NCBI RefSeq assembly: GCF_001908185.1
Contig: NZ_LGHM01000051.1
Coordinates: 78,075 to 142,074, forward strand
From: Bradyrhizobium sp. AS23.2
GTDB taxonomy: Bacteria; Pseudomonadota; Alphaproteobacteria; Rhizobiales; Xanthobacteraceae
Direction: 5' to 3'
Length of the DNA: 64,000 bases
The notes beneath the pieces are model-generated. The model saw only the letters and a program-made list of their open reading frames with translations, was not told the DNA's origin and searched no databases. Positions 47,053 to 55,148 of the stretch are shown in pieces. How positions within the stretch are numbered: the stretch's first letter is position 1; each line of letters begins with the position of its first letter. A program made the translations under genes and the position numbers.

Positions 47053-47757
47053 TCACCTTCGCAGCTGGAGCGCGACGCGAACAAACGTCGCCGAAATGGA
47101 CCAGGCCGCCTTGACGCCGGCGACGAGATTGCCGGAAACCTTCGATACCCCGCCAATCCGGCGCCGCTGCCCAACGGCAATTTCCAGCGCCGGCAGTCGC
47201 GCCGAGGCGACCCGCATCAGCATTTCCAGGTTCCAGCCATAGGTCTCCTCTTTCATCCCGAGACCGCTGAGCGCATCCCGCCGGATGGCGCGAAACGGCG
47301 ACAGATCGGTAAAGCTTGTGCCATAGACTAGACGCAACAGCAGCCTGCTGACATGGGCGGCAATGAGCTGCTGCGGTGCCACGCTGCCGGGCTCGCGCGA
47401 ACCGCGTACGCGCGAACCGAGCACGAAGACCGCCTGGCCTGTAACGATCGGCGACACCAGATCCGGGATGAATTCCGCAGGATCGGCGCCGTCGCCGTCG
47501 AGGAAGACAAGAATGTCGGCGTCGTCGCGCACGGCGGCGATGCCTGCCTGAATGGCACGACCGTAGCCGCGGCGCGGCTCGACAATGACGCGAGCCCCGG
47601 CGGCCTTTGCCCGCTCAGCACTACGATCCAGCGAGCCCCCGTCGACGACGATGACTTCTCTCACATTCTGCGCGAGCACCGCGGTCACGACCTGGCCGAT
47701 CGCCGTTTCTTCGTCGAGACACGGAATGATCGCCGAGACGATGGCCACCTCGTTCAC
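47053..47757 (-). CDS. Family 2 glycosyltransferase
   Basis: A 234-residue GT-A glycosyltransferase: VSAIIPCLDEETAIGQVVTA, EVIVVDGGSLDRS, the metal-binding FLDGDGADPAEFIPDL and QRRRIGGVSKVSGNLVAGVK. This resembles dolichol-phosphate-mannose-synthase-like GT2 enzymes (sugar-lipid phosphate makers). The GTG at 47757 overlaps the radical SAM stop as GTGA and gives the typical family start; the ATG at 47790 would add 11 residues. It is the last gene of a tight operon with a radical SAM protein and two other transferases. Confidence 0.85.
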   Translation of the reverse strand: MNEVAIVSAIIPCLDEETAIGQVVTAVLAQNVREVIVVDGGSLDRSAERAKAAGARVIVEPRRGYGRAIQAGIAAVRDDADILVFLDGDGADPAEFIPDLVSPIVTGQAVFVLGSRVRGSREPGSVAPQQLIAAHVSRLLLRLVYGTSFTDLSPFRAIRRDALSGLGMKEETYGWNLEMLMRVASARLPALEIAVGQRRRIGGVSKVSGNLVAGVKAAWSISATFVRVALQLRR

Positions 47758-48833
47758 AGGCTCCAGCGCAGGCCGCAATTGGCGCAGCATTTGGGCGGCT
47801 TGTCCGAGAGCAGCGCCGCACGAAAATCCCGATACGATGGCCCGTTCCAGATGTCCTGCAAGGACTGCCGCGCCGCATGGCCAAGCGTATAATTGTCATA
47901 GCCATGCTGCGAAAACGGCGCGATACAGCACGGCAATGCGCGACCATTGGCCGTGAAATACATCAGCGACCACGGTCGCCGGCAGAGCGACCACGGCGAA
48001 CCACAGCCGCTGCTCTTCAGACTTAGGCCCGGCTCGCTCGCCGCGCCAGACGCACTGAAGGTGATGCCAAGGGAGCGCGCCAGCTCCTCGGCTTGCTTCA
48101 GACAGGCGGCTTCGCCCGCGGCCAACCGTTCGAACAGGGCCTGATCCGGACGCGCCTTGCCGATGGTCTGTTCATCGAAGAACACAAGACGTTGCAGGTA
48201 GACCTCCTTAACACCGATCTCGGCCGCCACTTTCACGAACGCCGGGAGTTCCTCGACAGTCTCCTTCAGGCCCGTAAGCCAAACGGAAACCTGCGGCTTC
48301 GTATATCCCTCCCGCTCCTGCAGCTCGCGAAACGCGCGCACGTTGCGGAGGATGCGGCCGAAATAATCCCGCCCCCGGATCGCCTTGAAGCTTTCGCGGT
48401 TTGACGCGTCGAGCGACACACGCAGCTCATCGAGCCCGGCCTCGATCAGCGCACGGCCGTTGCGGTCACTGAGAACCGTCCCATTGGTGTTGAACAGGAC
48501 GTAAACGCGGCGATCCTTCAGGTATTTGACCATCCGCGGCAGATTCGCGACTAGCATCGGTTCGCCGACACCGTGCAGGACGGCGCGCGCGAGATCGGGA
48601 ACCTGGTCGACGATCGATGTGAACAGGTCCCAGTCCATGTCTGCGGGCGGCTCTAGCTCCTCGTAGGTGCGAGGACAGGTGGTACACAACAGATTGCATC
48701 GGTTGGTCACTTCCAGATAGAGGCAAACGGGCGCACGCTGCGCGACCTCGGTGCGCTCCCCCGTAACCTGCTCGTGATAACGGCGTGGATCGAAGGGCGC
48801 GCGAATGCCCCGCGTATCGCCGGAAAGGCTCAT
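47754..48833 (-). CDS. Radical SAM protein with SPASM domain
   Basis: A 359-residue radical SAM enzyme: the 4Fe-4S motif CNLLCTTC (Cys 46, 50, 53), GVGEPMLVANLPRMVKYLK, LFNTNGTVLSD and LDELRVSLDASNRESFKAIR. A C-terminal SPASM region has clustered Cys: CGSPWSLCRRPW, ALPCCIAPF, PPKCCANCGLRW, binding auxiliary clusters. Such enzymes modify peptides or carry out difficult carbon-skeleton chemistry. No precursor-peptide gene was found beside it. Start ATG 48833 overlaps the GT-C gene stop (ATGA). Its partners are a GT2, a GT-C and a DUF2064-type transferase, a recurrent but uncharacterised association. Confidence 0.88.
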   Translation of the reverse strand: MSLSGDTRGIRAPFDPRRYHEQVTGERTEVAQRAPVCLYLEVTNRCNLLCTTCPRTYEELEPPADMDWDLFTSIVDQVPDLARAVLHGVGEPMLVANLPRMVKYLKDRRVYVLFNTNGTVLSDRNGRALIEAGLDELRVSLDASNRESFKAIRGRDYFGRILRNVRAFRELQEREGYTKPQVSVWLTGLKETVEELPAFVKVAAEIGVKEVYLQRLVFFDEQTIGKARPDQALFERLAAGEAACLKQAEELARSLGITFSASGAASEPGLSLKSSGCGSPWSLCRRPWSLMYFTANGRALPCCIAPFSQHGYDNYTLGHAARQSLQDIWNGPSYRDFRAALLSDKPPKCCANCGLRWSL

Positions 48834-50194
48834 GGTGACAACCCCGTTTCTGCGGTTCGCTGCATGCGGGTCCTCCAGGTCGTCAGGGCCCAAGCCAGTA
48901 AGAGACCTCCGAACAGAATTGATTTTGTTACCATTCTTGGAATGTAGAAGTCCCAATCGAGTTGTTCGGACAGTAACAGTGCACCAATTGAAACGACCCA
49001 CGTCGGCAGGGAGCCACACAGGGCGACAAACGGCGTGATGACGAGAAAGTACCAAGGATAGTTTGGCGACAACAGCAACAGAGTCAGGAGTAGCAGCATG
49101 TTGATGTCGGCAAGCCTGGACGCGATGCTATGATCACAACTGCGCGCCACGGAAAGCCCTTTGAACACGAGGATCAGCGCGGCGAGCACGGCGTAAGCCA
49201 CCACGTCACCCTGATGCTCGCCAAACACAAGCCGCGAGAGGGACAACGGCCAGATCTCGTAGCCGGCACTGATGCCTTCTTCCCTCAGATAGCCTTGGGT
49301 CAGGAATCCGAAAGCGCCCCAACCGACGGATGAATAGGGAAGATAGCAGAGCACGACCGCTGCGATCACGACCAGCGGCATTTTGAGGTCCCACGGCCGC
49401 CAGATCCCGGCGAATACCGGTGCCGCAAACGGCTTGACCAGCATCGAAAGCGCGATCACGACGGCCCCACGCAACGCATGGCCGGTCAGGGCAACGAACA
49501 GGCCCAGCAGCATCAGGGCAACCATCAGCGCGTCGACATGGCCGCTGTTGGCAATCTCCCACAAGGGCAGCGGATGCCAGAAATAGGCAACCACGCGCGT
49601 CACCGGGCGTTTCATATGCTGCAACAGCAGCATGATCAGTGACACGGTGACGGTCTCGCACCCCAAGAGTGCGAGACGCATCACAGTCACGCTTTCGCCG
49701 ATCCGCGTGACAGTGAGAAAGAAAAGTTGCGCGACTGGCGGATAGATCGTGACAGCCGTATCGACGCGGTTGATATGGGGAAAGATCGCGCCATCGCGGA
49801 GAAATGCCAGCGCCTCATCCGCCGGGACATAGCGGTAGGGATTGATGCCGGCGCCCTGAACCCTGCCATCCCAGACATAGCGATAGATATCGCTGGACAG
49901 GAGCGGATCGAACAACAGTACATAGATCCTGAGCGCAATCCCGAGTCCGAAGATGAGCCACAGCGCGCGATCGATTGGCACGCGCTCGGCGAGGCGCGTC
50001 GACACGATCGTCAGGAGCCCCGCGGCGATGGTCAGAGCAATGAAGGCGTTGTCACCATAAGCCTCGAAGGCAAAGGGAGTGACCAGCGTCATGCCGGCGA
50101 TAACAACACCGATGCCGGCCAACAGATGAAGCGGAGCAGCATGGTTGGCGGCGCGCGCCAGTCGACCGAATTGCCTTCGAGCAGCCCCGGCCAT
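48830..50194 (-). CDS. GT-C-fold integral membrane glycosyltransferase (DUF2029/GT87-like)
   Basis: A 454-residue membrane protein with about 11 helices. After helix 3 comes LLSSDIYRYVWDGRVQGAGI, NPYRYVPADEAL, a loop with the acidic motif of polyprenol-phosphate-sugar-dependent mannosyltransferases, then HINRVDTAVTIYPPVAQLFF. The late NYPWYFLVITPFVALCG is also characteristic. It would transfer a sugar from a lipid carrier on the periplasmic side. The GT2 in the same operon could make that lipid-linked sugar. It starts 4 bases after the DUF2064-type gene. Confidence 0.85.
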   Translation of the reverse strand: MAGAARRQFGRLARAANHAAPLHLLAGIGVVIAGMTLVTPFAFEAYGDNAFIALTIAAGLLTIVSTRLAERVPIDRALWLIFGLGIALRIYVLLFDPLLSSDIYRYVWDGRVQGAGINPYRYVPADEALAFLRDGAIFPHINRVDTAVTIYPPVAQLFFLTVTRIGESVTVMRLALLGCETVTVSLIMLLLQHMKRPVTRVVAYFWHPLPLWEIANSGHVDALMVALMLLGLFVALTGHALRGAVVIALSMLVKPFAAPVFAGIWRPWDLKMPLVVIAAVVLCYLPYSSVGWGAFGFLTQGYLREEGISAGYEIWPLSLSRLVFGEHQGDVVAYAVLAALILVFKGLSVARSCDHSIASRLADINMLLLLTLLLLSPNYPWYFLVITPFVALCGSLPTWVVSIGALLLSEQLDWDFYIPRMVTKSILFGGLLLAWALTTWRTRMQRTAETGLSP

Positions 50195-50198
50195 CAGT

Positions 50199-50903
50199 TC
50201 ACAGGCCTATCATGTGCCCGGCCTCGAGAAAGGCCCGGGTCGCCGCGGCAAACCCGCCGTCGCGAAAGCGGTTCGAACGGCCAACCAGCTCCTCCCGTAG
50301 CCAACGCAATGTCTCGACATCGTCGACGTCGTACCATTCCGGAAGCAGCGTTGTGGCAAGACCAATTTCGGCGGCCCGCTCGCGTGTGCTGCGGGCAACC
50401 GTTTCCGTTCCCCACGCGATACGGGTGAACAGTTGCTGATGCGGGTGCTTCAGCCCAATGAGGTAATAGCCACCGTCACTCGCCGGCCCAAGCACCATCC
50501 GATCACCGGATTTGCGCAGCGCAGTGATCGCCTGCGTAAGGAAGCGAGGGGGCAAGGTTGGGCTATCGCCATTGACGAGCAGGACGCAGTCATGTCCGAC
50601 ATCGAGCAGCGCACGCGTCGCGCCGATCAGCACGTGGCCGAGATCATCGCCGGCCTGCAATAACAGTCCGAACCCTGCAGGAAGCAGCTGCCGCATGATA
50701 TCTTCGGCTCCCGCCGGCGCATAGACGCCATAGCCGCGCCTGCCGAGCGCTTCCGGTACCGCTTCGATCGCCGCACCGACGTCTTGCAGAAAGCAAGCGG
50801 ACAGCTGGGAAGCGGCCGCAGCGCCAATGGCGCTCGCAAGCCGCGTCTTTGAGCGGCCGGGTTGCGGCGCCTTGCCAACGATCCCGATCGCCGCGCCGCT
50901 CAC
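50199..50903 (-). CDS. DUF2064 / TIGR04282-type nucleotidyl- or glycosyltransferase
   Basis: A 234-residue GT-A-like protein: GIVGKAPQPGRSKTRLASAI (nucleotide-binding PGR.KTRL), CVLLVNGDSPTLPPRFL (metal-binding D.P), VLGPASDGGYYLIGL and EWYDVDDVETLRWLREEL. This is the family first named 'rSAM/selenodomain-associated transferase 1' and later linked to arsenosugar synthesis. It is the first gene of the operon with GT-C, radical SAM and GT2 genes. It probably activates or transfers a sugar. No arsenic gene is present, so the product is open. Confidence 0.85.
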   Translation of the reverse strand: MSGAAIGIVGKAPQPGRSKTRLASAIGAAAASQLSACFLQDVGAAIEAVPEALGRRGYGVYAPAGAEDIMRQLLPAGFGLLLQAGDDLGHVLIGATRALLDVGHDCVLLVNGDSPTLPPRFLTQAITALRKSGDRMVLGPASDGGYYLIGLKHPHQQLFTRIAWGTETVARSTRERAAEIGLATTLLPEWYDVDDVETLRWLREELVGRSNRFRDGGFAAATRAFLEAGHMIGL

Positions 50904-51320
50904 CGAACAAGCCTGGATCGCACGCGATCGGCGGCGATCGCGATCAGGTGCAGTGTGTCATGTCTTTGCGCGGGGACGGACGAGACCCCGCAATCATTGA
51001 CCGGCATCGCCAGACGAACCTCGTCACACAGTTGCCGGCCATTGGTAGCGCTCCGGTCGACAGCGAGCAAGCGCTGCCTACTGGCCGCGGCTCGAAGAAA
51101 GGTTTTGTCGACGCCAAAAAAGCTTCCAGGTGATGTAACTAAATGGCTTTGAGCACGTAATTACGGTGGCCCGTACTCGCTGCTGCAACGCAAGAACTTG
51201 CCATGCTTGAGGCTGGTCATATTGATCCGATGATGCGGGTCGCTTAGCATCGTTCGCGCAGAGAGCAGGTTCGATATTTTTCGAACTTGGTTGGCAGCAC
51301 CTAGGTATCGAGGGGTCGTC
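50904..51320. other. Divergent promoter region between the transferase operon and the flavoprotein gene
   Basis: About 415 bases. No open frame resembles a known protein. The last 20 bases hold GAGGGG, the ribosome site of the flavoprotein gene. An AT-richer stretch occurs at 51260-51300 (TTCGATATTTTTCGAA, itself a near palindrome, about 51269-51284). Confidence 0.4.
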
Positions 51321-52466
51321 ATGAATCACGAGACCGCAGTTTCGAATGCCAAAGACATCGCCGATCGCATTCTCGCACCGGCCGCCAGGCAAAACGACAA
51401 GGAAGCCCGATTTTCATCCGAGGCAATCGCGGCGCTCGGTCCAGCCGGATTGCTGGGGATCACGCTGCCCACCGAGGTAGCCGGCTCGGCGCTCGGACCA
51501 CGGACCCTCGCCGCGGTCATCGCGACGTTCGCAGAAGCGGATGCATCGGCGGCGATGGTTTATTTGATGCACATATGCGCCACCGCAACCATCGCCGCGG
51601 CCCGTCCGGGAGCCGCCGTCGCGCAGACGCTTAAGGACATTTCGACCGGCAAACACCTGACCACTTTGGCGTTCAGCGAGGCCGGATCACGTAGCCACTT
51701 CTGGGCGCCTGTCTCGCGAGCGAAGCGCAACGGCGCCGGTGTGCACCTCAGCGCCAAGAAATCGTGGGTGACGAGCGCCGGCCACGCGCAAAGCTATGTC
51801 GTCTCGGCGCTGTCTCCTGAAGGCAAAGGTCCAACCGAAACGACCCTTTACCTTTGCGCCAGCGATACGCCCGGACTGTCGGTCGCCGGCCCGTGGGATG
51901 GTCTCGGGATGCGCGCCAACGCATCTGCGCCGATGATCCTCGAAGATTGCGAGGTCGCGCCCGGTTTCCAGCTGACCGATGACGGTGCCGGGTTCAAGGC
52001 CATGCTGGAGGTTGTGCTTCCGCTGTTCAACCTTGGCACATCGGCGGTCGCACTTGGTCTTTGCCGGGCCGCAGTGGCAGGGACCGTGGCGCATCTCAAT
52101 GGCGCTCGCTTCGAGCATCTGGGCCAGACCCTCGGCGAGAGTCTGCCGACGCTTCGCGCGCAGCTTGCGACGATGCAGATCGACACGGATGGACTTGCCG
52201 CACGTGTCGACGATCTCGTTGATCACCTCGAGCGGCCCCGGGACACCACGATGCTGCGCGTGCTCGAGAGCAAGGCAGCGGCAGGTGATGTCGCCATCAC
52301 CGTCACCTCGACCGCGATGCGGGTGTGCGGAGGCGCTGCATTTTCCAGGCATTTGGCTATCGAGCGACTGTTCCGCGATGCCCATGCGGGCGCTGTGATG
52401 GCGCCGACCGGCGATGTGCTGCGCGACTTCATTGGCAAAGCCATTTTGGGAATACCGCTGTTTTGA
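51321..52466 (+). CDS. Acyl-CoA-dehydrogenase-fold flavoprotein without the usual catalytic Glu motif
   Basis: A 381-residue member of the acyl-CoA dehydrogenase superfamily: LGPAGLLGITLPTEVAGSAL, AFSEAGSRSHFWAPVSRAKR, AKKSWVTSAGHAQSYVVSAL in the beta domain. The C-terminal motif is SRHLAIERLFRDAHAGAVMA, PTGDVLRDFIGKAILG, not EGT-X-QI. Family members with 'RLFRDA.AG.VMAP' include flavin monooxygenases of the DszC/SfnC sulfur group, so oxygenation rather than dehydrogenation is possible. ATG 51321 follows GAGGGG by 8 bases. A PhnD-like gene follows and a TusA-radical SAM gene converges. Confidence 0.82.
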   Translation: MNHETAVSNAKDIADRILAPAARQNDKEARFSSEAIAALGPAGLLGITLPTEVAGSALGPRTLAAVIATFAEADASAAMVYLMHICATATIAAARPGAAVAQTLKDISTGKHLTTLAFSEAGSRSHFWAPVSRAKRNGAGVHLSAKKSWVTSAGHAQSYVVSALSPEGKGPTETTLYLCASDTPGLSVAGPWDGLGMRANASAPMILEDCEVAPGFQLTDDGAGFKAMLEVVLPLFNLGTSAVALGLCRAAVAGTVAHLNGARFEHLGQTLGESLPTLRAQLATMQIDTDGLAARVDDLVDHLERPRDTTMLRVLESKAAAGDVAITVTSTAMRVCGGAAFSRHLAIERLFRDAHAGAVMAPTGDVLRDFIGKAILGIPLF

Positions 52467-52552
52467 GCGCGAGAGCGCAGCGCCGCCTGGCAGCGATTCG
52501 GGAGCGCGATTTATCGCATTTGAACATCGAGCCTGCGAAGGGAGATGCAGTC

Positions 52553-53392
52553 ATGAGCCGGACAATCTGGGTAGGTGCCGTCGCATATGATCCAAAGGTG
52601 GTCGCTATCTGGGAGGGCATGCGTCGGTACTTTCACGACGAAGCGAAGCTCCCTGTCGAGGTGGTGCTGTTTCAGAGCTACGAGGCGCAGGTCGCCGCCC
52701 TCCTCGCCTTGCCCGAGGAGCCGCTGCCGCGCATCGATATCGGATGGAACACAAACCTTGCTTATATCCAGGCGGATGCCTGGAGCGACCATCGCTGCCG
52801 ACCGATCGCGATGCGCGATACCGATGTCGGCTGGATGACCAAGATCGTCGGGGTCACCGGCGGGCCCGTCGCAAGGCTTGCCGAAGTTAGGAACCGCACT
52901 CTGGCTCTCGGCAGCCGCGACAGCGGCCATGCGGCAATTCTCCCGGTCTATTTTCTACAGCGCGAGGGGTTCGTTGAGGGGAAGGACTACCAAACGCTGC
53001 GCTTCAACACCGACCTCGGCAAACACGGCGACACCGGGACGAGCGAGGTTGACGTCGTTCGCGCGGTCCTCGACGGCCGCGCCGATGCCGGGGCAATCGG
53101 CAGCCCATTCTGGAATACCGTGCGTAGCGAGCACCTGGTGCCGGAAGGCGCGTTGACGGAGATCTGGACCTCGCAGCCCTATAATCATTGCATGTTTACT
53201 GCTCGGGTCGATCTCGACCCTGCATTGGAGCAGGCGTTTGCCAACGCATTGTTTAGAATGAGCTACGATAACCCCGCGCATCGTGCTGTGCTTGATGCGG
53301 AGGGGTTGCGCCAATGGATACCGCCGCAGCTCGAAGCTTATGCCGAGTTGCGCGACGCCTCGACGCAACAGGGTTTCTTGGAGCGGCCATGA
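52553..53392 (+). CDS. PhnD-like phosphate/phosphonate-type binding protein lacking a signal peptide
   Basis: A 279-residue type II periplasmic-binding-protein fold: WVGAVAYDPKVVAIWEGMRR, NRTLALGSRDSGHAAILPVY and DVVRAVLDGRADAGAIGSPF, the anion-cradling segments of PhnD/SsuA-like proteins. The N-terminus MSRTIWVGAVAYDPKV goes straight into the first strand, with no signal peptide, so it stays in the cytoplasm or acts as a sensor/enzyme. AAGGGAGATGCAGTC precedes the ATG. It follows the flavoprotein by 86 bases, suggesting both handle the same small S- or P-containing compound. Confidence 0.78.
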   Translation: MSRTIWVGAVAYDPKVVAIWEGMRRYFHDEAKLPVEVVLFQSYEAQVAALLALPEEPLPRIDIGWNTNLAYIQADAWSDHRCRPIAMRDTDVGWMTKIVGVTGGPVARLAEVRNRTLALGSRDSGHAAILPVYFLQREGFVEGKDYQTLRFNTDLGKHGDTGTSEVDVVRAVLDGRADAGAIGSPFWNTVRSEHLVPEGALTEIWTSQPYNHCMFTARVDLDPALEQAFANALFRMSYDNPAHRAVLDAEGLRQWIPPQLEAYAELRDASTQQGFLERP

Positions 53393-53398
53393 ACGCTG

Positions 53399-54433
53399 TC
53401 AGGCGCAATTGAAAATCCTTGCCAACCGGCGTTGATGCTCGGATTCGCGCTCGAAGGCGCGGCGCACGGCCGCGAAGGAATCGGCAAGTGGAAAGATGTC
53501 GCGACTGACCAGCAGATCGTTATCCTCAGCTCCGACCGGATGCCAGAACACGCCTTCAGCGGTGATCGTCACCTCGGGAACCAGATCTGCCCTTGCCAAG
53601 GCGATGCCCTGCGCGGCCGAGCCTCGGAGCGCAATTCGCCTGATCACCCGGTTCTCCTCGCTCACGTGATGGGTATCGAGGAAGCCACGGAACTCTTCCG
53701 CCTCTGCGTCAGTTGAAACCGTCGCCGCCAATCGCACCCGAAATCCCTCGGCACGGGCCAGCTCGATTCCCTTCAAGGTGCGCGCCCATGTCCCCTTTCC
53801 ACGATGGCTCTCGTGACGTTCCGGCGTTGGGCTGTCGAGGCTGATCTGCAAGGTCACGCGCTCGCGCGGTAATGAGCGCAGCGTTGCGAGTCGGCTTCCG
53901 GCAAACAGCATGCCGTTGGTGAGGACCGTGGTTGGCGCCGCCGCGGCGCATACAGCAATGATCTCGCCAATATCCGGCAGCATGAATGGCTCACCGCCAG
54001 TGAGAAACATTTCGTCCACGCCAAGCTCCGCCGCTTCGACGGCAATCCGCCGCACCCGCTCGACGCCAAGCGCCCGCCGTTGAGCTTTGGGTGACGAGCG
54101 CACGCAACAATAGTCGCAAGCAAGATTGCAGTCGAAGTTGGTGTAAAGCCACAGGCGTGAGCCGACAGGCCGATCCTCTCCAACATCCTCAGGAGCCTCT
54201 CCGTAGCGGAGCACCCAGCGCGTGCGGCCGCCTTCGTCAGAAGCGCCGACCAGGCTATTGCGGGTGAAGCGACACCATGCCTCAAGCTCGGGGCCAATGC
54301 TTGCATCACCGCTGATCACGGCAACGAGATCGCCCTTACGACTGAGGCGCAACGCAGCTATCAAATCTGGCAGGAGGCCCGAAGCAAACGTCTTGGTGCC
54401 GGCATCGAGCTCAAGTTTCGCGTTGGTCCTCAT
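53399..54433 (-). CDS. TusA-like sulfur-carrier domain fused to a radical SAM enzyme
   Basis: A 344-residue two-domain protein. Residues 5-78 fold like TusA/SirA: LELDAGTKTFASGLLPDLIA, ALRLSRKGDLVAVISGDASI, GPELEAWCRFTRNSLVGASD. The CPxP cysteine is replaced by SGLLP, so the domain cannot carry sulfur at the usual site, though WCRFTRN keeps the second Cys. Residues 95-340 form a radical SAM barrel: FDCNLACDYCCVRSSP (Cys 102, 106, 109), MFLTGGEPFMLPDIGEI, LQISLDSPTPERHE. There is no SPASM domain. It converges on the PhnD-like gene with 6 bases between. I know of no described member with this job. Confidence 0.82.
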   Translation of the reverse strand: MRTNAKLELDAGTKTFASGLLPDLIAALRLSRKGDLVAVISGDASIGPELEAWCRFTRNSLVGASDEGGRTRWVLRYGEAPEDVGEDRPVGSRLWLYTNFDCNLACDYCCVRSSPKAQRRALGVERVRRIAVEAAELGVDEMFLTGGEPFMLPDIGEIIAVCAAAAPTTVLTNGMLFAGSRLATLRSLPRERVTLQISLDSPTPERHESHRGKGTWARTLKGIELARAEGFRVRLAATVSTDAEAEEFRGFLDTHHVSEENRVIRRIALRGSAAQGIALARADLVPEVTITAEGVFWHPVGAEDNDLLVSRDIFPLADSFAAVRRAFERESEHQRRLARIFNCA

Positions 54434-54559
54434 CCGTAGATCCTGGGTCCTGCGATCTACCGCACCATTTTCGCACCAGAAACGATCTCACCAGAGCGCA
54501 ACGAACACGATCAATTTCCAACGAAAGTTCAGTAAAATCAACGATTGCGTTCTTTAGCC

Positions 54560-54609
54560 CGTCGCTCATAACGGTTTGGTTGCGGGTTCGAGCCCTGCCG
54601 GGCTCACCA
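54560..54609 (+). tRNA. 3' part of tRNA-Met (CAU), attachment-site remnant
   Basis: CGTCG-CTCATAA-CGGTT (anticodon CAT in a partly paired arm), then TTGGT, T arm GCGGG-TTCGAGC-CCTGC, acceptor strand CGGGCTC, A and encoded CCA (54607-54609). The D arm and 5' acceptor strand (expected GAGCCCG) are absent in the 100 bases upstream. This is the same kind of remnant as the tRNA-Gln piece at 19756-19805, and both run from the anticodon arm to CCA. By integrase logic the inserted island lay to the left of this fragment. Confidence 0.8.
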
Positions 54610-55148
54610 GTGAATCAGTGGCGCTTAGGAGGTTTTCATTGCCTCATTGTCGGGCTACCGCACCTGAATGCCTGATTGCTCTTCTTCTGCAGACATCAAA
54701 CTACCGCTTCACGTTCGATCTGACTATGGCTACTCCTTCTTAATCGTAGATCCGACCGCCTTATCGCATGCACCGGACAAACAATGCTCTGGCCAACGGC
54801 TCGCTAACGGTCGACGTCTTTCGTACCCAAAGAGCCGTCTTGTCGGCCTGCGGCGGCTTGGCCGTCTGACCTTAGACGGACTGTCAGATATCGCCTATGA
54901 CGCGACTTTTTCGGCGGCGGGCCGCTTTGCGCCAGAAGCTGCCCTCCCCGCGAGGTCGCATTTTGCCCCTCTGCAGACATTGCGACGGCGTTGTGCGCAT
55001 GAGTTGGCAATCGCATCACACCATCACACTCTGCGCGCCGGCGGCGCCAAGCTGCAGATGACACTTGATGAGATGATCGACCAAAGTGCGTCAAGCCTTG
55101 CAGTGCAGGCGACGAGCAGCTATCCCGCCACGCAAGCGGTGAATTGCA
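54610..55148. other. Region between tRNA-Met fragment and ATPase/TPR gene, no gene recognised
   Basis: About 540 bases with a 169-codon plus-strand frame that has no recognisable domain and Arg/Ala/Ser-rich composition. Locally lower GC near 54640-54740 than in the following part. Probably noncoding island-end sequence. Confidence 0.4.
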
